DNA from: Comamonadaceae bacterium | GTDB taxonomy: Bacteria; Pseudomonadota; Gammaproteobacteria; Burkholderiales; Burkholderiaceae_C | NCBI GenBank assembly: GCA_013297875.1 | Contig: JAAFIW010000005.1 | Coordinates: 1-64,000 of the forward strand | Reading direction: 5' to 3' | DNA length: 64,000 nucleotides | Shown: positions 56,260 through 63,747 of the stretch, in pieces | Layout: every line of letters starts with the position of its first letter | Position numbering within the stretch: position 1 is the first letter of the stretch | Position numbers and translations under genes: made by a program | Notes under the pieces: model-generated | Seen by the model: the letters and a program-made list of their open reading frames with translations, nothing else | Database searches by the model: none | What the model was told of the DNA's origin: nothing

Positions 56260-57534
56260 TCACGGCTTGGCCCCCGCAGCCAACCACCGGGCCACCGCCT
56301 GCGCATCGCCCACGCCAATGGCTTGCGCGGGCATGGGAATGCTGCCCCACACGCCCTGCCCGCCTTGCTTGATGCGCTGGGCCAGGTAGTCGCTCGCGTC
56401 GGCCTTGTTTTGGTAGCGGGTGGCGATTTCCTTGAACGACGGGCCAACCATTTTGTTGTCCATGCCGTGGCAGGCCAGGCAGGCGTTTTGTTGCATCAGG
56501 GGTTGAATCTGTGCAAAAGTGGGCGCAGAGCCAGCTTCGTTCACTCCTGATTTGATAGCTGCTTGAGCAGTATTCACCTGGGCGGGTGGCACTTTTGGCT
56601 CTAAAGCAATCGTTTGCAGGCCCCGCACCGGCCCCCAGGGGCGCGACTGGTCGGCCAGGTTGCCGTGGGCGCTTTTGGCGTAGTCGGGGATGACGCTGGC
56701 CACTTTCACCTGGCCCGGCGTGCAGTTACGCACACAGGCCGCGCCCTGCACGTCGGGTTTCGTTCGAGGGCCGAACTCAGCGCCCGGCCACAGGCTGTGC
56801 GTGGTGGTCAGGCCGTTGCGGTTGGGCAGCCGGGCCTGCACGTCGCGGATGTTTTTGTCGCTCAGGGTGAAATCTTCGGGCAACACATTGGCCAGGTTCA
56901 AGATGAAGGCGGTCACCGCATACACATCGTCTGGCGACAGCGATTTGGGCGCTGTCCACGGCATGGCGCGGTAGATGTAGTCCCACAGCGTGGAAACATG
57001 GGCCAGCTTCATCATGCTGGTGCGGGTGGGTGCATCGCCGTCCAGGTTCAGGCGCGCCACCCGGCCCGTTTGAATGTCTTTGGCCGTGGTGTAGCCCACC
57101 ATCGGCGGAAACACCTCATTGCTCTCGCCAAACGTGCCGTGACACGACGCGCACTGCGCCTCCCAAATCTGCTCGCCGCGCCGCACCGTGCCCTGGCCGG
57201 GCGGCAGGCCTTTGAAATCGGGGCGCACGTCGATGTCCCAGGCTTTGACTTCGGCTTGCGTGGCGGGGCGGCCGATGCCTGTGAATGTCTGGGCATGGGC
57301 TTGTGTGGCGATCAGCAGGCCTACAGTCAGGACAGCCGAAAGCAGAGGACGCGAAGGATTCGCAGAGGGCGCAGAAAAGAATTCAAAAAAAGAAGACAAA
57401 ATTTTTAGACATTGACCGACTTTGAGTGGCGAATTTTTCGGCTGTTCTTTTGCGTCCTCTGCGAATCCTTTGCGTCCTCTGCGTTCGGTCTGCCCGATCC
57501 CGATCCCAGCCCAAATTTCAAGAAACTTGAACAT
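56260..57534 (-). CDS. soxD: Sulfite dehydrogenase diheme cytochrome c subunit SoxD, with a repeat-extended leader
   Basis: 424 residues. Two haem sites: CASCH (128-132) and CLACH (352-356). SoxD accepts electrons from the molybdenum subunit SoxC (sulfane dehydrogenase). The ATG at 57534 overlaps the soxC stop and has GGGGGAGG six bases upstream, so the start is firm. The signal core SAVLTVGLLIATQAHA begins only at residue 67; residues 17-66 are encoded by the GAACGCAGAGGACGC inverted repeat, giving an abnormally long leader. Residues 310-330, between the haem domains, come from the other interspersed repeat. Confidence 0.93.
   Translation of the reverse strand: MFKFLEIWAGIGIGQTERRGRKGFAEDAKEQPKNSPLKVGQCLKILSSFFEFFSAPSANPSRPLLSAVLTVGLLIATQAHAQTFTGIGRPATQAEVKAWDIDVRPDFKGLPPGQGTVRRGEQIWEAQCASCHGTFGESNEVFPPMVGYTTAKDIQTGRVARLNLDGDAPTRTSMMKLAHVSTLWDYIYRAMPWTAPKSLSPDDVYAVTAFILNLANVLPEDFTLSDKNIRDVQARLPNRNGLTTTHSLWPGAEFGPRTKPDVQGAACVRNCTPGQVKVASVIPDYAKSAHGNLADQSRPWGPVRGLQTIALEPKVPPAQVNTAQAAIKSGVNEAGSAPTFAQIQPLMQQNACLACHGMDNKMVGPSFKEIATRYQNKADASDYLAQRIKQGGQGVWGSIPMPAQAIGVGDAQAVARWLAAGAKP
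56544..56606 (+). repeat. AGCTGCTTGAGCA-family repeat encoding the SoxD inter-haem linker
   Basis: CTCCTGATTTGATAGCTGCT, then TGAGCAGTATTCACCTGGGC and GGGTGGCACTTTTGGCTCTA. It is read as residues 310-330 of SoxD (QVNTAQAAIKSG) on the minus strand, in the soxA frame. Confidence 0.93.
57338..57487. repeat. Long inverted repeat of the GAACGCAGAGGACGC family inside the soxD 5' end
   Basis: The left arm (GAAAGCAGAGGACGCGAAGG, then ATTCGCAGAGGGCGCAGAAA) and right arm (TTTGCGTCCTCTGCGAATCC, then TTTGCGTCCTCTGCGTTCGG) surround an AT-rich loop. It is open through its full length in the soxD frame as residues 17-66. It is the only copy inside a coding sequence. Confidence 0.92.
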
Positions 57535-58879
57535 TGCTCACCTCCCCCGAAGCCTGCACCTGCCAGGTCTGAATGGCGTTGTTGTGGTAAATCCCCCGCG
57601 TGCCGCGCAACTTGCGCAACTCGGCGTAGCTGGGCTGAACATGCCCCGTTTCATCCACCGCGCGGCTCATCAGCAAGGCGCTCTGGCCGGTCCAGTTCCA
57701 GGGGAAATGAAAGCGGGTCAAGCATTTGTCCAGCACCAGGCCATCGAGCCGTGCGGCTTGCCAGTTGCGCCCGCCGTCTACCGACACATCGACCTTTTTC
57801 ACCTTGCCGCGGCCACTCCAGGCCAGGCCGGTGATGTTGTGAAAGCCCTGAGCCAGCAACTGCTGACCACCACTGGGTGAGGTGATGACGCTTTTGACCT
57901 CTTGAATGCTGGTGTACTGGCGGTGCAGGCCGTCGGGCATCAAATCGACGTAATGAAGGGTTTCGTCTTTGGTGGCGTAGGGCTGGTCGCCCAGCTCGAT
58001 GCGGCGCAGGTATTTCACCCAGCTCACGCCCTGCACGCCCGGTACCACCAAGCGCAGCGGGTAGCCGTTTTCGGGGCGCAGCATTTCGCCGTTTTGGCCG
58101 TAGGCCACGAGCACCTGGCCGCTTTCAATCAGGCTCATCGGAATGGTGCGTGTCATGCTGGAGCCGTCTGCGCCTTCGGCCAGAACAAACTTGCCGCGCT
58201 TCAGGTCGGCGCCGCACATTTGCAGCAGGGTCATCAAGGGAACGCCGGTGAACTCGCTGCAGCTGAGCATGCCGTGGGTGTATTGCACCGTGGGCACGGC
58301 CACATTGCCCCACTCCATGCCGGTGTTGGCACCGCACTCAATAAAGTACATGCGGCTGACCGGCGGCAGGCGCATCAGGTCGTCCAAGGTGAACACCATG
58401 GGCTTTTTCAACATGGTGTCACCGGTTCCATGGTCACTGCCGTTGACCATCAGGCGGTGCTGTCGGGGGTCAATGTCCCACCAGCCCTGGTGGTGCCGCT
58501 CAAAGTGCAGGCCGCTGGGCGTGACGATGCCAAACAGGCTTTGCAGCGGGCAAAAACTCACGCCCGCCTGGCTCACCCTGGTGAGGCCCGGGCTTTCGCG
58601 GCGCTGCAGGTTTTTCTCCCACTCGCTGGGGCTGCCGTAGCCTCGGGCGGCAGCGCCCTGCCCCAGGCCTTTGCTGTGGGCAGGCAGGGTGAGAATGGCC
58701 GGGTCACCCGAAGCGCTGCCGGCTTGTGCCACCGCACCACTGGCCGCAGCCGCCGCTTTACCACTGGCCGCAGCGGCCAGGGCACCCGCCAAAAACCCGC
58801 GCCGGCCCTGGCGCACCTGCTGAATCTGCTGCGCAGACAAAAAACCCTCGGGCGCAGGGCGTATGGCCAGCCGGTTCAT
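57518..58879 (-). CDS. soxC: Sulfite dehydrogenase molybdenum subunit SoxC
   Basis: 453 residues. A Tat signal with RRGFLAGALAAAASG begins near residue 26. The sulphite-oxidase-type molybdopterin domain carries a conserved Cys in MYFIECGANTGMEWGN, with SCSEFTGVPLMTLLQMCGAD and VAYGQNGEMLRPENGYPLRL. The C-terminal dimerisation domain contains SGRGKVKKVDVSVDGGRNWQ. SoxCD oxidises the outer sulphur on SoxY with full electron yield. It is coupled to soxR by overlap and to soxD by overlap. Confidence 0.96.
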   Translation of the reverse strand: MNRLAIRPAPEGFLSAQQIQQVRQGRRGFLAGALAAAASGKAAAAASGAVAQAGSASGDPAILTLPAHSKGLGQGAAARGYGSPSEWEKNLQRRESPGLTRVSQAGVSFCPLQSLFGIVTPSGLHFERHHQGWWDIDPRQHRLMVNGSDHGTGDTMLKKPMVFTLDDLMRLPPVSRMYFIECGANTGMEWGNVAVPTVQYTHGMLSCSEFTGVPLMTLLQMCGADLKRGKFVLAEGADGSSMTRTIPMSLIESGQVLVAYGQNGEMLRPENGYPLRLVVPGVQGVSWVKYLRRIELGDQPYATKDETLHYVDLMPDGLHRQYTSIQEVKSVITSPSGGQQLLAQGFHNITGLAWSGRGKVKKVDVSVDGGRNWQAARLDGLVLDKCLTRFHFPWNWTGQSALLMSRAVDETGHVQPSYAELRKLRGTRGIYHNNAIQTWQVQASGEVSNVQVS

Positions 58880-59250
58880 GCCACCGCCCTGGCCAACAGG
58901 CGCTCGGCAATCGGCAACTGGAGCGGCTCATCGACCTCAATGGCAATCTGCGTACACACCGCGCGACACAGCGTGACGGCCTTCTCACTCTGCACCCGGT
59001 AAATCACCTGCGTGCCCTCTTTGCGCTTGGACAGCACGCCGCTTTTGTACAGCACGTTCAGGTGCTGCGACAGATTGGGCTGGGTGGTGTCAATCTTCTC
59101 CAGCAGCTGCGAGACCGAGCGCTCGCCGTCGCACAGCGCACTCAAAATACGCAGCCGCATGGGCGCAGCCATCAGGCCAAACAGCTCGGCGGCGAGCTCA
59201 AAAATGCGGTCACTGTCAGCCAGATCGGAGGGGCTTGAGGAGGCGGTCAT
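58876..59250 (-). CDS. soxR: ArsR-family regulator SoxR of the sox cluster
   Basis: 124 residues. A winged helix-turn-helix of the ArsR type: MAAPMRLRILSALCDGERSV, QLLEKIDTTQPNLSQHLNVL and SGVLSKRKEGTQVIYRVQSE. ArsR-type SoxR repressors of sox clusters sense sulphur compounds with two cysteines; here Cys39, Cys94 and Cys98 are present. The stop overlaps the soxC start, so it is the first gene of the sox operon. The 266-base upstream gap holds a long palindrome. Confidence 0.92.
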   Translation of the reverse strand: MTASSSPSDLADSDRIFELAAELFGLMAAPMRLRILSALCDGERSVSQLLEKIDTTQPNLSQHLNVLYKSGVLSKRKEGTQVIYRVQSEKAVTLCRAVCTQIAIEVDEPLQLPIAERLLARAVA

Positions 59251-59361
59251 GCAGTCTATTCAAATATAAGCAATAACTGATTTATATGCCGCCTACCCGA
59301 TTCGCAACACGGTACTAACCCCAAAAGGAACCTCCGCATCACTCCCTGCGGTTTGCGATCA

Positions 59362-59453
59362 AACGGACTGGGGCGCTTCGCCGCGTTGTTTTTCTTGTCA
59401 ATAGATCCTCTATTGACTGCAAAAAGACGCCTTGCGCTGCATCCCAATCCGTT
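59362..59453. repeat. Long imperfect palindrome upstream of soxR
   Basis: Arms 59362-59404 and 59410-59453 pair around a 5-base loop. The inner 8 bases (GTCAATAG/CTATTGAC) are perfect, and the outer ends (AACGGACTGGG and CCCAATCCGTT) pair with one or two mismatches. It lies in the divergent gap between soxR and the TPR methyltransferase. The remainder of 59251-59516 looks like ordinary promoter-type sequence. Confidence 0.8.
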
Positions 59454-59516
59454 CGCCGCAGTTCCGCAGAAGTGCTTAACGGATAATTTGCGACTGTTTC
59501 GTGACCCTCTTGCCCA

Positions 59517-60830
59517 ATGATTACCGCCAAATCCTCCGCTGCCCAATTCACCCGCCATCTGCAATCCATCGACGCGCTCATTCAAAAAGGTCAGTTGCAA
59601 GAAGCCACAAGCCAACTGAACATGGCCGTCAAAGCCTTTCCCCAAGACCCCCGCGTCTACCTGATGGGCTCGCGCATGGCCGAGGCCAGTGGCAATGCCG
59701 AGGGCGCGCGCGAGCTGGCGCAGCAGGCGGTGAAGGTCAACCCCGGCTGGTCGGTGTCGATGACCGAATATGCCCATTTGCTGGCCCGCCAAAACCTGTT
59801 TGCGCAGGCCATCGAGCAAGCCGAAAGTGCAGTGGTGTTGGACGGGCGCAACCCACAAGTGCTGATGCGTGTGGTCGAGGTGGCGCAACGCGCGCAAGCC
59901 ATACCCCATGCCGTGCGCTGGCTGCGCCTGCTGATGGAGGTGGCACCCACGCTGGCCGTCAAGCGCCTGCTGGCGTCTGACCTGGTGGCCTTGGGTGAGC
60001 ACGACCAGGCGATTCAGCTTTACACCGAGATGGTGGATGCCCTGCCCGATGACCTGCTGGCGCGCTCTGGCCGCATGCAGGCCGCGCATGCCAAAGGTGA
60101 TCTGGCACTGGCCAAAAGCGACGGCGAAAACCTGCTGCAAGCCGACCCTGAGAACCCCAGCCTACGCTTCTGGTACGACCTGGCCTGCGGCAAGACGCCC
60201 CCAACCCAGCCGGTTCAAGTGTTCAAAGAGCAGTTTGACGTGTCTGCTGCGGTGTATGACCAGCACATGGTGCGGGGCCTGCGCTACCAGTTGCCCAAGC
60301 AGGTGGCCCAGCTGATCACGGACCGCTACCCCGATCTGAAACTCAATGTGCTGGACTTGGGCTGCGGCACCGGCCTGCTGGGCGTGTGCCTGGGCCGTAT
60401 CAACGGTGCCTTGGTGGGCGTTGACGTGTCTGAAAAAATGATCGAGCAGGCCGCCCGCCACAACGTGTATGACCGCTTTCATGCCGTGAACCTGCTGGAC
60501 GCGCTGAGCGAAACACCCGCTGCGCTGTACCAGGTGATTGCCGCCTGCGATGTGTTCATCTACGTGGGCGATTTGAGCCAGGCCATCCCCAATGCGCACC
60601 GCATTCTGATGCCCGGCGGCCACTTGATGTTTTCGTGCGAAACCGCGCTGGAATCAGAAGCCGATCTGGTGCTGCGCCCCAGCATGCGCTACGCGCACAA
60701 GCGCAGCCACATAGAGGCGCTGTGCCAGGCGGCGGGGTTTGTTGATGTGTCGATCACCGACACCGACTTGCGGCTGGAAAACCTGCAACCCGTGGCCGGG
60801 TTCACCGTGGTGGCGCGCAAGGCGGCGTGA
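59517..60830 (+). CDS. TPR-domain SAM-dependent methyltransferase
   Basis: 437 residues. The N-terminal half (about 10-215) holds TPR-type repeats (QLQEATSQLNMAVKAFPQDP, AREEQAQQAVKVN-like, FAQAIEQAESAVVLDGRNPQ, HDQAIQLYTEMVDALPDDLL). The C-terminal half is a class I methyltransferase with motif I VLDLGCGTGLLGVCLGR, then GVDVSEKMIEQAARHNVYD. The family substrate is unknown. It is divergent from the sox cluster and separated from it by a palindrome. Confidence 0.88.
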   Translation: MITAKSSAAQFTRHLQSIDALIQKGQLQEATSQLNMAVKAFPQDPRVYLMGSRMAEASGNAEGARELAQQAVKVNPGWSVSMTEYAHLLARQNLFAQAIEQAESAVVLDGRNPQVLMRVVEVAQRAQAIPHAVRWLRLLMEVAPTLAVKRLLASDLVALGEHDQAIQLYTEMVDALPDDLLARSGRMQAAHAKGDLALAKSDGENLLQADPENPSLRFWYDLACGKTPPTQPVQVFKEQFDVSAAVYDQHMVRGLRYQLPKQVAQLITDRYPDLKLNVLDLGCGTGLLGVCLGRINGALVGVDVSEKMIEQAARHNVYDRFHAVNLLDALSETPAALYQVIAACDVFIYVGDLSQAIPNAHRILMPGGHLMFSCETALESEADLVLRPSMRYAHKRSHIEALCQAAGFVDVSITDTDLRLENLQPVAGFTVVARKAA

Positions 60831-60857
60831 CAAGGCAGCGCGGCCAAGCCGCGTGAT

Positions 60858-61805
60858 TCAGCCCGTAGCCACAAACCCCGACACATCCGCATTCAAGTCC
60901 GGGTGCCCGGCAAAATGCTCCACCACAAAGTCCACAAACGCCCGCACCCGCGCGGGCAGTTGTTTGCGGCTGGGGTAGTGAATAAACAGTTGAACGCCTT
61001 CGGCCACGCTGTCGGGCAACAGCGCCTTGAGCTGCCCACTGCGCAGCAGCGGCAGCACCTGGGGCTGCGGTAGTTGCGCAATGCCCAGGCCATCGGCGCA
61101 GGCCCGCGTCAAGCCCTGGAAATCGTTGCAGATAAAGCGGCCTTGCAACTGCAAAAACCGCAGGTTGCGCGCGCCATCGCCCCGGCCCTGCACGATGAAC
61201 GGCGTGGTTTGCTCCTGGCCGGTCACTTGTAGCACCAACAGGCGGTGCTGCGCCACATCGTCCAGGCTTTGCGGTGCGCCGTGCTGCGCCAGGTAGGCCG
61301 GTGATGCGCACAGCAGCAGGCGCAAAGGCCCCAGCGGCCGGGCGACAAACGCTGCGTCGTTCAAGGCCCCTACGCGAATGCCCACATCAAATCGCTTGTT
61401 GATCAGCGGGCTGGCGTCTTCGCTCAGCTCCAGTTCCAGATCAATGTCGGGGTAGCGCTTTTGAAACTGCGGCAGTAGCGGAATCAAATACAGATGCGCC
61501 ACCGGCGAGACCATGGTGGCGCGCAACTTGCCGCTGGGGCGGCGCACGTCACTCGCTGCGTCTTTGCACGCAGCGTCCAGCTGCGCCAGCGGCTGGCGGC
61601 ACTGCTCCAGAAACGCCTGGCCCTCGGGCGTGAGCTGCAAGGCGCGGGTGCTGCGTGCCAGCAGCCGCACACCCAGGCTGGCCTCCAGCCGGCTGATGTT
61701 TTGACTCACCGCCACCGGCGAAATGCCCAGCTCTTTGGCCGCCTTGGCAAAGCTGCCCAGCTCGGCGGTGCGGGCGAAATTGAGGATGCCTCTTAAGGTT
61801 TGCAT
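60858..61805 (-). CDS. LysR-family transcriptional regulator
   Basis: 315 residues. HTH at 1-60 (LRGILNFARTAELGSFAKAA, ELGISPVAVSQNISRLEASL, GVRLLARSTRALQLT) and a LysR substrate-binding domain (about 90-300). It ends close to the TPR methyltransferase (convergent) and is divergent from the YCII gene, the usual LysR layout in which the divergent gene may be the target. The effector is unknown. Confidence 0.93.
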   Translation of the reverse strand: MQTLRGILNFARTAELGSFAKAAKELGISPVAVSQNISRLEASLGVRLLARSTRALQLTPEGQAFLEQCRQPLAQLDAACKDAASDVRRPSGKLRATMVSPVAHLYLIPLLPQFQKRYPDIDLELELSEDASPLINKRFDVGIRVGALNDAAFVARPLGPLRLLLCASPAYLAQHGAPQSLDDVAQHRLLVLQVTGQEQTTPFIVQGRGDGARNLRFLQLQGRFICNDFQGLTRACADGLGIAQLPQPQVLPLLRSGQLKALLPDSVAEGVQLFIHYPSRKQLPARVRAFVDFVVEHFAGHPDLNADVSGFVATG

Positions 61806-61949
61806 GGCCGTGATTTTTCCTCAAAAGCAACTTATTCCAAAGTTTTTATTTGGTATTTATGAAGCATTCCATCAATTGCGCGACTGCCGCATCGTTTTTA
61901 CAGTGAGGCCTCGTTCAACAAATCCTTCACTTTTTCAAAGGACCTCACC

Positions 61950-62303
61950 ATGAAATACCTCCTCTTGTGCCAATTCAAGCCCGCCTCGTTTGCCGACGCA
62001 CCCGCCGGTGCGCAGCAGCAAATCATGCAAGCCATGATGGAATACAACCACCAACTGATCCAGGCGGGCGTGCTGCTCGCAGCTGGTCAGCTGGCACCCC
62101 CCGAGACCGCTCAGCGCGTCTATGCAGAAAAAGGCCGCATCAAAACCCAAGAGGGCTTGGCCTTGGAAGGTGACACGCAAATTGGCGGCTACTACCTGAT
62201 CGACGTGCCCGGTGAGCCCGACGCCACCGGCTGGGCCGCCAAGTGCCCGGCTGCGCAGTTTGGTGCGCTGCAAGTGCGCCAAGTGGCTTATTCACCCCTG
62301 TAA
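61950..62303 (+). CDS. YCII-related (DGPF) family protein
   Basis: 117 residues, MKYLLLCQFKPASFADAPAG, then EYNHQLIQAGVLLAAGQLAP and GYYLIDVPGEPDATGWAAKC. This matches the short alpha/beta YCII/DGPF fold often found beside sigma factors or LysR genes; enzymatic role unknown. AAGGA is present before the ATG. It may be controlled by the divergent LysR gene. Confidence 0.88.
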   Translation: MKYLLLCQFKPASFADAPAGAQQQIMQAMMEYNHQLIQAGVLLAAGQLAPPETAQRVYAEKGRIKTQEGLALEGDTQIGGYYLIDVPGEPDATGWAAKCPAAQFGALQVRQVAYSPL

Positions 62304-62339
62304 GCATCTGTGTAAATCTTTTATATTCAAAAGCTCACC

Positions 62340-62810
62340 ATGACCACCACCACCATCAATTCCTCATCAACCACAACCGTAGAAAGCACCAGCGCCATGC
62401 AGTTCGAAGCCAAAACCACGATCAACGCCTCCCCCGCCACCATTTTTGCGCTCTATGCGGATGTGGCCAACTGGCCCAGCTGGGACACCGATGTGAAATC
62501 GGCCAGCCTGCAAGGCCGCTTTGCCTCCGGCGCGGTGGGTGAGGTGGTGCCACACGGCGGGCCTAAATCAGCGGTTCATTTCGTGGAGGTGGTGGCCAAC
62601 AAAAGCGTGCACTCCGAATGCAAGCTGCCGCTGGGCAAGATGCGCTTTGACTACGAACTACAGCAGCAAGGTAACACCACGCTGGTGACGCACCGCACCA
62701 CGTTTTCGGGCTTTCTGGCACCGCTGTGGGGCCGTTTGATTGGCTCGGGCATGAAGAAGACGTTGCCAGCGGCGCTGGCGGGGTTGAAAGCTAAGGCGGA
62801 GGGCGTCTAG
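62340..62810 (+). CDS. SRPBCC-family (polyketide-cyclase-like) protein
   Basis: 156 residues. MQFEAKTTINASPATIFALY, then DVANWPSWDTDVKSASLQGR and FSGFLAPLWGRLIGSGMKKT fit the START/SRPBCC lipid-binding fold. The first 19 residues (threonine- and serine-rich) are not part of the fold; the internal ATG at 62397 is an alternative start. Ligand unknown. It lies 36 bases after the YCII gene, probably in one unit with it and the MAPEG gene. Confidence 0.85.
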   Translation: MTTTTINSSSTTTVESTSAMQFEAKTTINASPATIFALYADVANWPSWDTDVKSASLQGRFASGAVGEVVPHGGPKSAVHFVEVVANKSVHSECKLPLGKMRFDYELQQQGNTTLVTHRTTFSGFLAPLWGRLIGSGMKKTLPAALAGLKAKAEGV

Positions 62811-62879
62811 ACACAGTTGCTACGCCTGTGGTGATATTGGCCACCGAAGACCGACATCACCACCCAAGAGACATCGCCC

Positions 62880-63269
62880 ATGCATACCGTTTCCCTGACT
62901 TTGCTGTTCGCCGGCTGCTGCGCCTTGCTGCAAGTGGCGCTCACCGCACTGGTGATTGCCCGCCGATTGCAAGTCGGCGTGGGCTTTCTGGACGGTGGCG
63001 ACCCCCAACTGCTGCGCCGCATCCGCGCACACGGCAATTTTTCGGAAACCGTGCCCATGGCCTTGCTGCTGATGGGCTTGTTGGAACTGCGCGGCCTGAG
63101 CAGCCACTGGCTCATAGGTTTCGGCGTCGCACTGCTGCTGGGCCGCCTGCTGCATGCCCAAAGCCTGATGACCAACAACGCCACCTGGAGCCGAGCAGGC
63201 GGCATGGTGCTCACGCTGGCTGTCATCAGCATTCAAGGGGTGTTTGCGCTGTGGATTTTCTGGCGATGA
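62880..63269 (+). CDS. MAPEG-family membrane protein
   Basis: 129 residues with four hydrophobic segments (about 4-26, 56-74, 78-95, 106-127). The stretch RRIRAHGNFSETVPMALLLM is the conserved MAPEG signature (eicosanoid and glutathione metabolism family, mostly of unknown role in bacteria). It follows the SRPBCC gene by 69 bases. Confidence 0.9.
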   Translation: MHTVSLTLLFAGCCALLQVALTALVIARRLQVGVGFLDGGDPQLLRRIRAHGNFSETVPMALLLMGLLELRGLSSHWLIGFGVALLLGRLLHAQSLMTNNATWSRAGGMVLTLAVISIQGVFALWIFWR

Positions 63270-63276
63270 ATTCTTT

Positions 63277-63339
63277 GCTAGCGCTTCTGATTTCATAGCT
63301 GATTGAGCAATGAATACATGGGCTGTTGGCCTAAAAGCC
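63277..63339 (+). repeat. AGCTGCTTGAGCA-family interspersed repeat after the MAPEG gene
   Basis: GCTAGCGCTTCTGATTTCAT, then AGCTGATTGAGCAATGAATA, CATGGGCTGTTGGCCTAAAA. One base change in the core (GATTGAGC). It lies between the MAPEG gene and the XRE regulator. Confidence 0.9.
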
Positions 63340-63389
63340 GTAAAAATCTAGATCATTTAGACGCTATCCAGCCATGAAGGAGTGGAAAG

Positions 63390-63737
63390 ATGCTGACGCA
63401 TAAGCAATTGCGAGCCAAGGCGCTCGGCGACCCCGCGGTAAAGGCTGAATACGAGAAGCTGAGCGACGAATTTGCGCTCTTGGATGAATTCCTGAAAGCC
63501 CGCGCGGCTCAAGGGCTCACCCAAGCGCAGGTAGCAGAGAAAATCGGAACAACGCAGTCGGCCGTGGCCCGGATGGAATCGGGCAGCGGAAAGCACGCAC
63601 CTTCGCTCGCAACCCTGTCCAGGTATGCCGAGGCGCTGGGGTGTAAGTTGGAGCTGAGGTTGGTTCGAAAAGTGCGAGCGGTGAGTATTTCAGCTGGGCG
63701 CTCCAGCAGCCGCGCTTCTCGCGCTGTTGAGCTTTAG
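63390..63737 (+). CDS. HigA-like XRE-family helix-turn-helix protein
   Basis: 115 residues. A N-terminal helical lead (MLTHKQLRAKALGDPAVKAE, YEKLSDEFALLDEFLKARAA) and an XRE HTH (about 50-100: LTQAQVAEKIGTTQSAVARM, ESGSGKHAPSLATLSRYAEA). This is the HigA/antitoxin layout. The expected toxin gene would lie directly upstream, but that position is filled by an interspersed repeat, and nothing like a HigB is seen. The last about 20 residues look random, so the 3' end may be altered. A good AGGAG precedes the ATG. Confidence 0.82.
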   Translation: MLTHKQLRAKALGDPAVKAEYEKLSDEFALLDEFLKARAAQGLTQAQVAEKIGTTQSAVARMESGSGKHAPSLATLSRYAEALGCKLELRLVRKVRAVSISAGRSSSRASRAVEL

Positions 63738-63747
63738 CGTTGAGCGT

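Noticed and set aside
59339-59581. 80-codon minus-strand frame containing ELRRTDWDAAQGVF
   Set aside because: It looks protein-like at first, but it is the translation of the long palindrome; no start signal or family was recognised.
59256-60140. Minus-strand frame opposite the TPR methyltransferase
   Set aside because: It covers the palindrome and the antisense of a clear methyltransferase gene and has no domain features.
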